Part shown: piece by piece, positions 48,112 to 56,345 of the stretch
Numbering within the stretch: the first letter of the stretch is position 1
Layout of the letters: every line of letters starts with the position of its first letter
Assembly: GCA_021787395.1 (NCBI GenBank)
Contig: JAJYLZ010000001.1
Span: 1-64,000 of the forward strand
Length of the DNA stretch: 64,000 nt
Direction of reading: 5' to 3'
Origin: Chloroflexota bacterium
GTDB lineage: Bacteria; Chloroflexota; Limnocylindria; Limnocylindrales; CSP1-4
The notes under the pieces: generated by a model
Seen by the model: the letters and a program-made list of their open reading frames with translations, nothing else
Database searches by the model: none
Told to the model about the DNA's origin: nothing
Program-made: the position numbers and the translations under genes

Positions 48112-49227
48112 TCAGCCGACGAGCTCGCCCACCGGCACCAGCTCGAACTCCGGGATCGCCTCGGCCGACAGCCGGCCGTGCGGGTCGTAGCCGGGCGGGC
48201 GGTGGTAGCGGCCCAGCTGCCGGACTGCGTGGCCGTCGAGCAGGCCGACCTGCGCCAGCGCCTCGACCGAGGCGGCGTAGGTCCCGCGCTCGTAGCCGTC
48301 GCCGTCCTCCATCTTGAGCGCGAGCCCGCTGGCGCGGGTGCTCGACGTGCCGACGCGCGCGCCCGACAGGATGCCGACGCCGCGCAGCGCCTCCATGCCG
48401 CTCTTGCTGACCACGCGGCCCGGCGCCGCCCTCATGAGCGCGGTGTCCAGCCGCTCCCGGGTCCCGCCGACCAGCTCCGGGTACCGGATCATCGCGTCGC
48501 GCACGGCCAGCAGGTGGGGGGCGAGCGCAGCCCGGCGGTCGGCCTCCGGGAGCGTGTCGGGGGCGGCGAGCATCGCGTAGGCGCGGGCGACATCGCGCAG
48601 CCGGAACGCGTAGGTGAGGACGCCGCAGCCGTCGATCCCCGTGCGCAGCTGGTCCGGGCGGACGTCGTAGGCCGCCGCGACCGTCTCCGCGTAGGCGCGG
48701 TGGGCCGGGTGGTCCGGCTCCCAGTAGCCGTCGGGCTCCCAGCCGCCCAGCTTGGACAGCAGGATGAACACCGAGTGCTGCCCCGAGCACATGTGGCGGA
48801 CCGGGCTGGGGCGCTCCCCGTCGCGCGCGAGCCGGGCCGCGGTGAGCTCGTCGAGCGGCATGCCCTCCGCGCCGCAGGCCAGGAGCGAGGTGCTCACCCC
48901 CACCCGCCGGTACAGCGCTTGGAGCGTCCGGACGTGGATGTCCTCGCCGGAGTGGGAGGACGCCATGATGGCCAGTTCGTCGGGGGCGAGGTCGAACGCC
49001 TTGCGGCCGCCGGCGCGGAGCAGCGCCACGAGGCCGAACGGCTTCACCGTTGACCGCAGGAAGACCACGCGGTCCGGGTCGCCGATGGCCCGCAGCAGCC
49101 GGCCGCTGACGTCCACCTCCACGATGTCGCCCCGGTGGACGGACTCGACCACGCCCGCGCGCGTCTGGCGCACGAGAACGGGCGGGGCGGACCCGCGGGA
49201 CGCCTTGACGGAGGTTCGAGGAGCCAT
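48112..49227 (-). CDS. L-asparaginase II-like protein
   Basis: TRAGVVESVHRGDIVEVD, FLRSTVKPFGLVALLRAGG, MASSHSGEDIHV, HMCSGQH, GIDGCGVLTYAF. Confidence 0.9.
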   Translation of the reverse strand: MAPRTSVKASRGSAPPVLVRQTRAGVVESVHRGDIVEVDVSGRLLRAIGDPDRVVFLRSTVKPFGLVALLRAGGRKAFDLAPDELAIMASSHSGEDIHVRTLQALYRRVGVSTSLLACGAEGMPLDELTAARLARDGERPSPVRHMCSGQHSVFILLSKLGGWEPDGYWEPDHPAHRAYAETVAAAYDVRPDQLRTGIDGCGVLTYAFRLRDVARAYAMLAAPDTLPEADRRAALAPHLLAVRDAMIRYPELVGGTRERLDTALMRAAPGRVVSKSGMEALRGVGILSGARVGTSSTRASGLALKMEDGDGYERGTYAASVEALAQVGLLDGHAVRQLGRYHRPPGYDPHGRLSAEAIPEFELVPVGELVG

Positions 49228-49322
49228 CGGAGGCGAGGATACCGCGGTAGGATTCGCCCGGAGCCGGCGTCCCGCGGCGGCGGCCGCCAACCCGCCCCAA
49301 CCGATCAGCGCGAGGGATCCCC

Positions 49323-49967
49323 GTGACCGACTGGCCCAACCTCCACGTGTCGCAGCACCCCGCGGTCCGCCACAAGCTCGGCATCCTCCGCGACGAGGCC
49401 ACCGAGCCCAAGAAGTTCCGCGAGGTGGTCCGCGAGCTGTCCTGGCTGCTGGGCTACGAGGCGCTCGCCGACGCGCGCACGCGCCCCATCGACGTGCCGA
49501 CCCCCCTCGAGGTCATGGCCGGCGAGGAGCTGGCCGACCGCATCGGCTTCATCCCGATCTTGCGCGCCGGCCTGGGCATGGTGGACGCGTTCCTGGAGCT
49601 GATGCCCACCGCCGAGGTGTGGCACCTGGGCCTGTTCCGCGACGAGCACACGCTGCGCCCGGTGGAGTACTACAACAAGCTCCCCAACACGAGCACGGTG
49701 GACCTGTGCCTCATCCTGGACCCGATGCTCGCCACGGGCGGCTCCGCCACGGCGGCGATCGAGGTCCTCAAGCGCTGGGGCGCGGTCCGGATCAAGCTGG
49801 TCAACCTGATCGCCGCCCCCGAGGGCGTGGAGGCGGTCAGCAGGGCCCACCCGGACGTCGAGATCTACTGCGCCGCGCTCGATCGCCAGCTCAACGAGAA
49901 GGGCTACATCATGCCGGGCCTCGGCGACGCCGGCGACCGCCAGTTCGGGACCGGCAACTCGGGCTGA
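49323..49967 (+). CDS. upp: Uracil phosphoribosyltransferase
   Basis: HPAVRHKLGILRDEATEPKKFREVVRELSWLLGYEA, IGFIPILRAGLGMVDAF, ILDPMLATGGSATAAIEVLKRWG. Confidence 0.97.
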   Translation: MTDWPNLHVSQHPAVRHKLGILRDEATEPKKFREVVRELSWLLGYEALADARTRPIDVPTPLEVMAGEELADRIGFIPILRAGLGMVDAFLELMPTAEVWHLGLFRDEHTLRPVEYYNKLPNTSTVDLCLILDPMLATGGSATAAIEVLKRWGAVRIKLVNLIAAPEGVEAVSRAHPDVEIYCAALDRQLNEKGYIMPGLGDAGDRQFGTGNSG

Positions 49968-50081
49968 CACGAAGGCCCTGGTAGCGAGGGCGAATCAGTT
50001 CGGGGCCTCGCTGATCCATCCGTTCGCGCCGCTCCCATTTCGTCGTTGAGCGCGAGCGGTCGCTCTCGACCTGCAAGGGCT

Positions 50082-50096
50082 TGTCAAGACTTGACA
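50082..50096. promoter_or_regulatory. 15-bp perfect palindrome upstream of transposition genes
   Basis: TGTCAAG-A-CTTGACA. Confidence 0.65.
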
Positions 50097-50200
50097 CGCC
50101 TGGCTGCAACCAGCACACGCGCCCATTGCTGGGTTGACGGCTAGGCACTTCGCACCCCCGTAGCGAACTGGCAAGGCGCGCACGGGGTGTGTGACCTCTC

Positions 50201-51544
50201 ATGGAACTGTCCCTGGGACGAATCCGTGAGAGAAGGGCTGCGGCGCCGAGGCACGGCAGTGCAGGCCTTCGCGCGCGGCCTTCGCCCTCACGGGCGCCGG
50301 TCCTCATCGAGGCGGGCACGCTCGCCGACAAGAGCCGGCCGGAGGAGCTCGCCAAGTTCGAGGCGTGCCGGGCCTGGGCCCAGACGGCGGGCGGTGAGGC
50401 CTGGGTCATCGCGGCCGACCTCGTGCCGCCGCGGTGGTTCCGCAACGCGATCCAGCTCCACCTCGCGAGGCTCGACTACCGCGGGGACCCGGCCCTCGCC
50501 GCGGCGATCCGCGCCCGGTGGGAGCGCGGCCGGGCCTCGATCGAGGACCTCGTCCGCGAGCACGCGGACCACCCGCGGCCGGAGGTCGTCGCCGCGGCGC
50601 GCAAGGTCATGGGCGACCTCCTGGCGGAGGGCCGGCTGGACCTCGACCTGGCGACGGTCGTCCCGACCCTCGCCACGATGGTGCGCGCCCGGCCGCGCGA
50701 CCGCGGGATCCTCGAGCCCCCCGGGGTCGTCCGCGACCCCGAGGAGCTCGTCCGGCTCGCGGCCGAGCGCGGCCGCACGGACCTGCCCGAGGACGGCGAG
50801 GCCGAGCCGAAGCCGGACGTGGACCCGGAGAGCATCGAGGACCCCGAGGCGCGCGACGAGTTCGAGCGCAGGCGGGCGGCGATGCGGGCGATCCTCGAGG
50901 GCGCCACCGCGGCCGCGGCCGCGCGCGCCAACGGCCTCGAGGAGCGGCGGGCTCAGCAGCTCTGGAACGCATACGACCAGCACGGTGCGCGGGCGCTGGT
51001 CCCGTACGCGACGCGGCGGGCATCCTGCAGGACCATGCCGCCCCCGGTCGTCTCGGCGATCGAGGAGGTCTACGCGCGGCCCGAGCGCCCGAGCCTCGAG
51101 GCCGTCGTCGACCACCCGGCGGTGCGGCAGGCCGCCATCGACGCGGGGATGCGGCGCACCCCGAGCCGCTACCAGGTCTCGAAGGCGGTGGGCGACCTCC
51201 TCAGGCGGGACCAGAAGGCGCGCGAGGCGAGGGCCGGCCGGAAGCTCGTGCCGCTCGCGCTCAGCGGCCGGGCCGTCACGGCCGAGCAGGTCCCGGGCCT
51301 CGTCTGCGAGTTCGACGAGGCCACGCTGGACGTGAAGGTCCAGGCCCTCTCCGGCGGCCGCACGACGGTGCGCATGCACATCGGCGTGCTCATCGACGTC
51401 GCGACGCGCTACCCGCTGTCCGTCGTCGTGTCGCCCAAGGCGCTCGACCAGTGGGACCTCCGGCGCGCCGTGATCCGCGCGATGCTCGACGACTCGGCGC
51501 TGCGGCTCGAGCACGGTATCCGGGAGGACTCGCCGTGGGCCTGA
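50201..51544 (+). CDS. TnsB-like DDE transposase, N-terminal part (with TnsA-C-terminus-like leader)
   Basis: First catalytic Asp region VPGLVCEFDEATLDVKVQALSGGRTTVRMHIGVLIDVATRYPLSVVVS; frame ends before the second Asp. Confidence 0.75.
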   Translation: MELSLGRIRERRAAAPRHGSAGLRARPSPSRAPVLIEAGTLADKSRPEELAKFEACRAWAQTAGGEAWVIAADLVPPRWFRNAIQLHLARLDYRGDPALAAAIRARWERGRASIEDLVREHADHPRPEVVAAARKVMGDLLAEGRLDLDLATVVPTLATMVRARPRDRGILEPPGVVRDPEELVRLAAERGRTDLPEDGEAEPKPDVDPESIEDPEARDEFERRRAAMRAILEGATAAAAARANGLEERRAQQLWNAYDQHGARALVPYATRRASCRTMPPPVVSAIEEVYARPERPSLEAVVDHPAVRQAAIDAGMRRTPSRYQVSKAVGDLLRRDQKAREARAGRKLVPLALSGRAVTAEQVPGLVCEFDEATLDVKVQALSGGRTTVRMHIGVLIDVATRYPLSVVVSPKALDQWDLRRAVIRAMLDDSALRLEHGIREDSPWA

Positions 51545-52488
51545 CGCCGTGCATCTTCAAGGCCGACAACGGGATGATCGAGCGCTGCAACCTCGCCCTG
51601 CAGATCGCGGGCGAGGTGGCGATGGTCCTCGAGTACGCCCCGAAGGGCGACGCCCACGCGAAGCCGGTCGTGGAGTCCCACTTCAAGGTCCTCAACGACC
51701 GCCTCCTCCACCGGCTCGTCATCACGACCAAGGGCAGCCCGGAAGCCCGCGGCGCCCACGACCCCGACGCGGAGGCGCTCGAGCGCGAGATCACGGCCGA
51801 CCGGTTCGAGCGGGCGCTCATGCAGTGGTACTTCGACGTCTACGCGGCGACGTGGCACGGCGGGCTCCGCGAGCGCCCCCAGGCCGTCCTCCGCGACGGC
51901 CTCGGACGGTTCGCCATCCGCCAGTGGGGCGGGTCGGCCGACGCGCTGCGGCGGATGCTGCGGCGCGACGAAGGCCTGCGCAAGGTCGGGCGCAAGGGCG
52001 TCCACTACCGCCACAACCACTGGTACAGCGCCGCGTGGCTCCGCGACCGGATCGACACGATGGTGCGGATCAAGGTCGACGAGGACGACCTGCGCACTGT
52101 CGACGCCTACGACGAGGACGGGAACTTCCTCGGCGTGCTCCGGTGCGGCCGACTGGCCGACGCGTACGACCGCCCGGTCCCCCGCTGGGAGCTCGACCTC
52201 CTGCGGGCCGCCGAGCGCAAGTTCGCCAGCGGCGACCGCGACGCGGCCGCCAAGCGGACGGACGAGATCGTCTCGGAGATGGGCGCCGCCGACGAGAAGC
52301 GGGCGGCGAGGAAGGCCCACGCCCGGAAGCGCGCCGCCGAGACGACCACCGAGGACATCGTCGCGGCCCTGTCGACGCCCGTCGGCGCCGCCGACGAGGC
52401 CAAGCCGGCCGCGCCGCGGGCGTTCGCCCTGCCGGTCCCGGTCGACCGCGACTACGAGCCCCTCATCCCCACCGACACGGCAGCCTGA
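51535..52488 (+). CDS. TnsB-like DDE transposase, C-terminal part (frame-shifted relative to preceding ORF)
   Basis: Second Asp IFKADNGMIER and Glu region KPVVESHFKVLNDRLLHRL; C-terminal Mu/TnsB-like beta-barrel region (VRIKVDEDDLRTVDAYDEDGNFLGVL). Confidence 0.75.
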   Translation: MGLTPCIFKADNGMIERCNLALQIAGEVAMVLEYAPKGDAHAKPVVESHFKVLNDRLLHRLVITTKGSPEARGAHDPDAEALEREITADRFERALMQWYFDVYAATWHGGLRERPQAVLRDGLGRFAIRQWGGSADALRRMLRRDEGLRKVGRKGVHYRHNHWYSAAWLRDRIDTMVRIKVDEDDLRTVDAYDEDGNFLGVLRCGRLADAYDRPVPRWELDLLRAAERKFASGDRDAAAKRTDEIVSEMGAADEKRAARKAHARKRAAETTTEDIVAALSTPVGAADEAKPAAPRAFALPVPVDRDYEPLIPTDTAA

Positions 52489-52517
52489 CCGCCGCCCGAC
52501 GCCGAAGGAGCCCCGAA

Positions 52518-53543
52518 ATGGCACGACCCACCCGCACCGCCGCAATCCCCGAGCCGCCCGAGGGCGGCGCCGGCCCCTCCCCGCTCTTCGCCCAGGTGAT
52601 CGCCGAGCAACGGGGCCGCGAGCCCTTCGTGCCCCTCGACCGGTACATCCCCACCGGTTTCGCCTGCCGCCTCGAGGCCCTGATGGAGCACGCATACGCG
52701 ACGGGGTCCTGGTTCCTGTTCACCGCCTTCCCGGGCGACGGCAAGAGCACCGCCCTCGAGCACTTCGAGGGCGCGCACGCGCCCTCGCGCGAGCCGGGCG
52801 GCGACGGGTCCTCGACCCGGATCGTGCCCGTCCTCTCGACACGCGTGTCCAGCGGGGTCCAGAGCACCGACCGCCTCGTCGGCGCCCTCGCCGACGAGCT
52901 GGGCGCCGTCCCGAGAATCGGGCCCTCCAGGACCCGAGCGTGGCTTGTCGGCGCGATCGTCCGCGCCAAGGTGCGGATGATCGTGATCGACGACGCGCAC
53001 GAGCTCAGGCTCGGCCAGCTCTCGTACCTGCGGGAGCTGACCGACCAGCTGAAGCGGAGGGGAGTGCGGCCGAGCGTCGTGCTGCTCGCCGCGGTCAACT
53101 CGAAGGAACCCCGGAGCTGCGACCCCTGGCGGCTGATCGTGAAGGACCCGCTCGTGGCCGAGCAGTTCCGGCGGCGCCTCAACGGGCCGGACCCGGTCGT
53201 CCGCGTCGCCGGACTGTCGGAGGCGGAGGTCGGAAGGGTCCTGCGCACCTGGGAGCTGCAGTACGCGCCCGCCTTCCCCGAGCTGGCCCTCGCCCGCTGG
53301 GCCGGCTCCCTGTTCACGTGGCTGACCGACAAGCGCAACGACACCGCCGGCGCCGGCCGCGCCCGGATGAAGCAGCTCGCGGAGGTGGTCCACGCGGCGC
53401 TCGGGCTGGCGTGGGCCGAGGAGAGGCCGGGCAACGCCCACGACGGCATGGACCTGTACGACGCGGCGCTGCGGCTCACGGTCCGGGGCGACGCGTCCCC
53501 GGTGTTCGACGTCGACCTCGACGAGCTCAGGAGGGCCTCGTGA
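52518..53543 (+). CDS. TnsC/TniB-like AAA ATPase
   Basis: Walker A AFPGDGKSTAL; Walker B VRMIVIDDAHEL; position between TnsB-like and TniQ-like genes. Confidence 0.82.
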   Translation: MARPTRTAAIPEPPEGGAGPSPLFAQVIAEQRGREPFVPLDRYIPTGFACRLEALMEHAYATGSWFLFTAFPGDGKSTALEHFEGAHAPSREPGGDGSSTRIVPVLSTRVSSGVQSTDRLVGALADELGAVPRIGPSRTRAWLVGAIVRAKVRMIVIDDAHELRLGQLSYLRELTDQLKRRGVRPSVVLLAAVNSKEPRSCDPWRLIVKDPLVAEQFRRRLNGPDPVVRVAGLSEAEVGRVLRTWELQYAPAFPELALARWAGSLFTWLTDKRNDTAGAGRARMKQLAEVVHAALGLAWAEERPGNAHDGMDLYDAALRLTVRGDASPVFDVDLDELRRAS

Positions 53544-54967
53544 CGGCCTGGCCGGCCCTCCAGGTCGCGGTGACCCCGCGGCGGGACGAGTTCATGCCCG
53601 GCCTCATGCTGCGGGACGACGAGAAGAACGACTTCCCCCCGGGCGGCACCGCGAGCATCGTCCGCAGGCACGACGCCTCAACCTCCCAGCTCGGCAAGAG
53701 CTCGCTGGGCATCCTCGGCACCCTCTTCGACCGCGAGGGCCTCGCATCGCTCAACGGGCTCGAGCCGGGCGCCGTGACGGCGCTCACGTGGCGGGCAGAA
53801 CTCGAGCGGGTCTTCGGGCCCGGCGTCGCGGCGTCGAGGCTCGGGCTGAAGCGCCGGCTCTCCATCTGCCCGGCGTGCGTCCGGCCGCCGCTCCGGCTCA
53901 TCCGCCGCCAGACGGCGCTCCCGCTGATGCACGGCTGCGAGGTCCACGGCATCTGGCTGCGGACGGCGTGCGTCTGCGGCGCGCCGATCGAGCCGTTCGG
54001 CCGGGTCGTGGACCGCCGCGACCCCGAGGGGCGCCTCATCGCCCCGTTCCACTGCCAGTCGTGCGGGAGGCCGTGGGAGTCCCTCCCGAGGCAGCCGCTC
54101 GGCCCCCGCGACGAGCTGCGGCAGCGCCGGGTCGCCCACGCGTACCAGGTCGTCCTCGGGCGGGGCGGCCCGGACGTGATCGAGAACGCCCGGCGGGTCC
54201 TGGCGCTCGACGAGGGCGGGCGGTGGGACCACGGCTGGTGCCTGAGCGACGACGCGGCGCTGGCCGAGCGAGCGATGGAGGCGCGGCACGTGAAGTCCAT
54301 CAGCGCCGTCGTGGCCAACCTCGTCCTCCGCGAGATCCCCCCGGAGCGGGTCCTCGAACGGCCGAGGGAAGGCCCGCACCCGGACTTGCTGTGCCGGAAC
54401 GCCGAGTGCCCGACCTACGGGACGTCCGGGGCGATCAGGGTCAGCAGCGAGCGCTCCAACGGCACCGAGAGCTACTGCGCCGAGTGCGGGAGCCGCTTCC
54501 TCGGCGAGCGCACGATCCTCTCCTACGACCTGGGCAACGCGTCGGGCGACCTGAGCCGGCTCACGGTCCTCCACGCGCAGGCCCGGCTCGCCGACTACGC
54601 CGCCCGCCTCGCCGAGGCGGCCACGTTCCTCGCGTACACGGACCGGAGCGCCGAGGTCGACCACGTATTCCACGCCGCCGGCGTGCCGCAGGCCAGCCAC
54701 CTCAGGGCCCGCCGCCTCGGCCTCGTGGGGCTCGTCGCCCGGCGCCTCGGCCGGCCCGTCCGCGGACAGAACAGCAGCGACCGCCGCGACCGGCACCCGG
54801 ACCTGGTCGCGGACGGGTTCGCCGACCGGTGGTCCTTCCCCCGCTTCGCGGTCGCCGCGCTGCCCACCGAGGCAGGCCCGCCCGCGCGGCGCGACCGGCA
54901 CGCCAGCGAGGCCGCCGAGCGTGCCGGAAGGCATCCCCGTCCTGAGAGCACTGGGAGCCGCAGATGA
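53540..54967 (+). CDS. TniQ-like zinc-finger target-selection protein
   Basis: ICPACVRPPLRLIRRQTALPLMHGCEVHGIWLRTACVCGAPIEPF; HCQSCGRPW; second Cys pair set CRNAECPTYG...YCAECGSRF. Confidence 0.8.
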   Translation: MTAWPALQVAVTPRRDEFMPGLMLRDDEKNDFPPGGTASIVRRHDASTSQLGKSSLGILGTLFDREGLASLNGLEPGAVTALTWRAELERVFGPGVAASRLGLKRRLSICPACVRPPLRLIRRQTALPLMHGCEVHGIWLRTACVCGAPIEPFGRVVDRRDPEGRLIAPFHCQSCGRPWESLPRQPLGPRDELRQRRVAHAYQVVLGRGGPDVIENARRVLALDEGGRWDHGWCLSDDAALAERAMEARHVKSISAVVANLVLREIPPERVLERPREGPHPDLLCRNAECPTYGTSGAIRVSSERSNGTESYCAECGSRFLGERTILSYDLGNASGDLSRLTVLHAQARLADYAARLAEAATFLAYTDRSAEVDHVFHAAGVPQASHLRARRLGLVGLVARRLGRPVRGQNSSDRRDRHPDLVADGFADRWSFPRFAVAALPTEAGPPARRDRHASEAAERAGRHPRPESTGSRR

Positions 54968-55302
54968 GCGCCCGAACCAATCGCTCCCGCCCCGACCAAC
55001 CCTCCCGGGACATCGCCCGGGAGATCGGCAGGCGCGTGGCCTGCCTCCGCCGGGATGCCGGCCTGACGCAGGCGCAGCTCGCCGCGTCGATGGGCAGCCG
55101 TGAGAGCCACGTGCGCCACATCGAGCGGGGGCGTCGTCCACCTCCGGCTCGCGGACGCCCTGGCCATCGCCAGGGCGCTCGGAGTCGACGTCAGGCTGAT
55201 GGACCCGAGCGTCGTGCACCAGCTGTCGCTGTGGCCCGACGGGAGGCCGTCACCCGCGGAAGAAGCCGGCCGGCCGCCGGGAAGCCGGTAAGGAGGACCT
55301 AG
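54964..55302 (+). CDS. XRE-family HTH protein, apparently frameshifted at ~55127-55131
   Basis: IGRRVACLRRDAGLTQAQLAASMGSRESHVRHIERG in frame 1, expected continuation VVHLRLADALAIARALGVDVRLMDP in the adjacent frame (55100-55291 ORF). Confidence 0.75.
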   Translation: MSARTNRSRPDQPSRDIAREIGRRVACLRRDAGLTQAQLAASMGSRESHVRHIERGRRPPPARGRPGHRQGARSRRQADGPERRAPAVAVARREAVTRGRSRPAAGKPVRRT

Positions 55303-56283
55303 ATGCCGAGGCGCGGATGGGCGCAGCTCCCGCTGCGGCCACTGGTCGAGCGGTTCGTCGTCGAGTCGAGGTCCGTCATCGGCGAGGTGACCGAGCAGGG
55401 GTACAGATACGACCTCGGCTACTTCGTCGACTGGATTCAGGCCGAGGGAGTCGCGCCTGTCCTCGGTTCGATCGACCGGTCCCTGCTCGTGAGGTACATC
55501 GCGTTCCACCAGCGGCGGCCAAAGCGCAAGGGCGGCCCCGGGACGCCCTCCTCGCACACGGTCCACACGTACGTGCGCCCCGTTCGAACGTTCCTGCGCT
55601 GGTGCGTGGCGGAAGGCCTCTACCCGTCGGATCCGCTGGCCGGGGGCCGCCGCGGCATCATGCCGAGGCTGGGCAAGCGGCTGCCCCGCACCGCCCGCCC
55701 CGGCGACATCGATATCCTGCTTCGGGGCTGCGAGGGCGATGGGCCCATCCAGCTGCGCGACCGCGCGATCGTGCTCCTCGCCGCGGACACCGGGCTGCGG
55801 ACAGGCGAGCTCTGCCGACTGTCGGTCGGCGACCTCCGCTTGGCGGCCGGGTACCTCGTCGTCCAGCGCGGGAAGTGGGACACCCAGCGCGTGGTGCCCT
55901 TCGGCGACCTGGTCCGCTCGGCGCTGCTCGCCTACCTCGAGCGCGCGCGCCCTGAGCTCGCGGAGGTGCCCGCGTCGGACGTCGCGGCCGGCGCGCCGCT
56001 GCTCGTCAGCGAACGCGGCCTGGCCCTCAAGCCCAACGGGCTGTACCAGGTGGCATGCCGCATCTACAGCAGGGGCGGCGGCGAGGGCCGGTTCGGCCTC
56101 CACCGGCTGCGCCACAACTTCGGGACCGAGGCGATCCGCGCCGGGATGCACCCGCGGATCTCGCAGGCGATCATGGGCCACGCCGACCCGAAGTCGCAGC
56201 TGGTCTACCAGCACCCCACGGCGGACGACCTCGTGCGGGCGCACGCCGTGGCATCGCCCATGCACAGGCGAAGCCGCGAGTGA
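55303..56283 (+). CDS. Tyrosine recombinase/integrase
   Basis: TGLRTGELCRLSVGDLR (Arg), FGLHRLRHNFGTEAIRAGM (HxLR), IMGHADPKSQLVYQHPT (GH...Tyr); AAGGAGG-type RBS. Confidence 0.93.
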   Translation: MPRRGWAQLPLRPLVERFVVESRSVIGEVTEQGYRYDLGYFVDWIQAEGVAPVLGSIDRSLLVRYIAFHQRRPKRKGGPGTPSSHTVHTYVRPVRTFLRWCVAEGLYPSDPLAGGRRGIMPRLGKRLPRTARPGDIDILLRGCEGDGPIQLRDRAIVLLAADTGLRTGELCRLSVGDLRLAAGYLVVQRGKWDTQRVVPFGDLVRSALLAYLERARPELAEVPASDVAAGAPLLVSERGLALKPNGLYQVACRIYSRGGGEGRFGLHRLRHNFGTEAIRAGMHPRISQAIMGHADPKSQLVYQHPTADDLVRAHAVASPMHRRSRE

Positions 56284-56345
56284 GGCATCCAACATGTCGA
56301 CCGCCGGTACCATCGTGATGCTGGAAACCGCGACCGGGGGACGCG

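Noticed and set aside
51490-51545. Classical programmed -1 frameshift slippery heptamer in the transposase
   Set aside because: No X XXY YYZ heptamer lies in the overlap; the G-run indel explanation is simpler.
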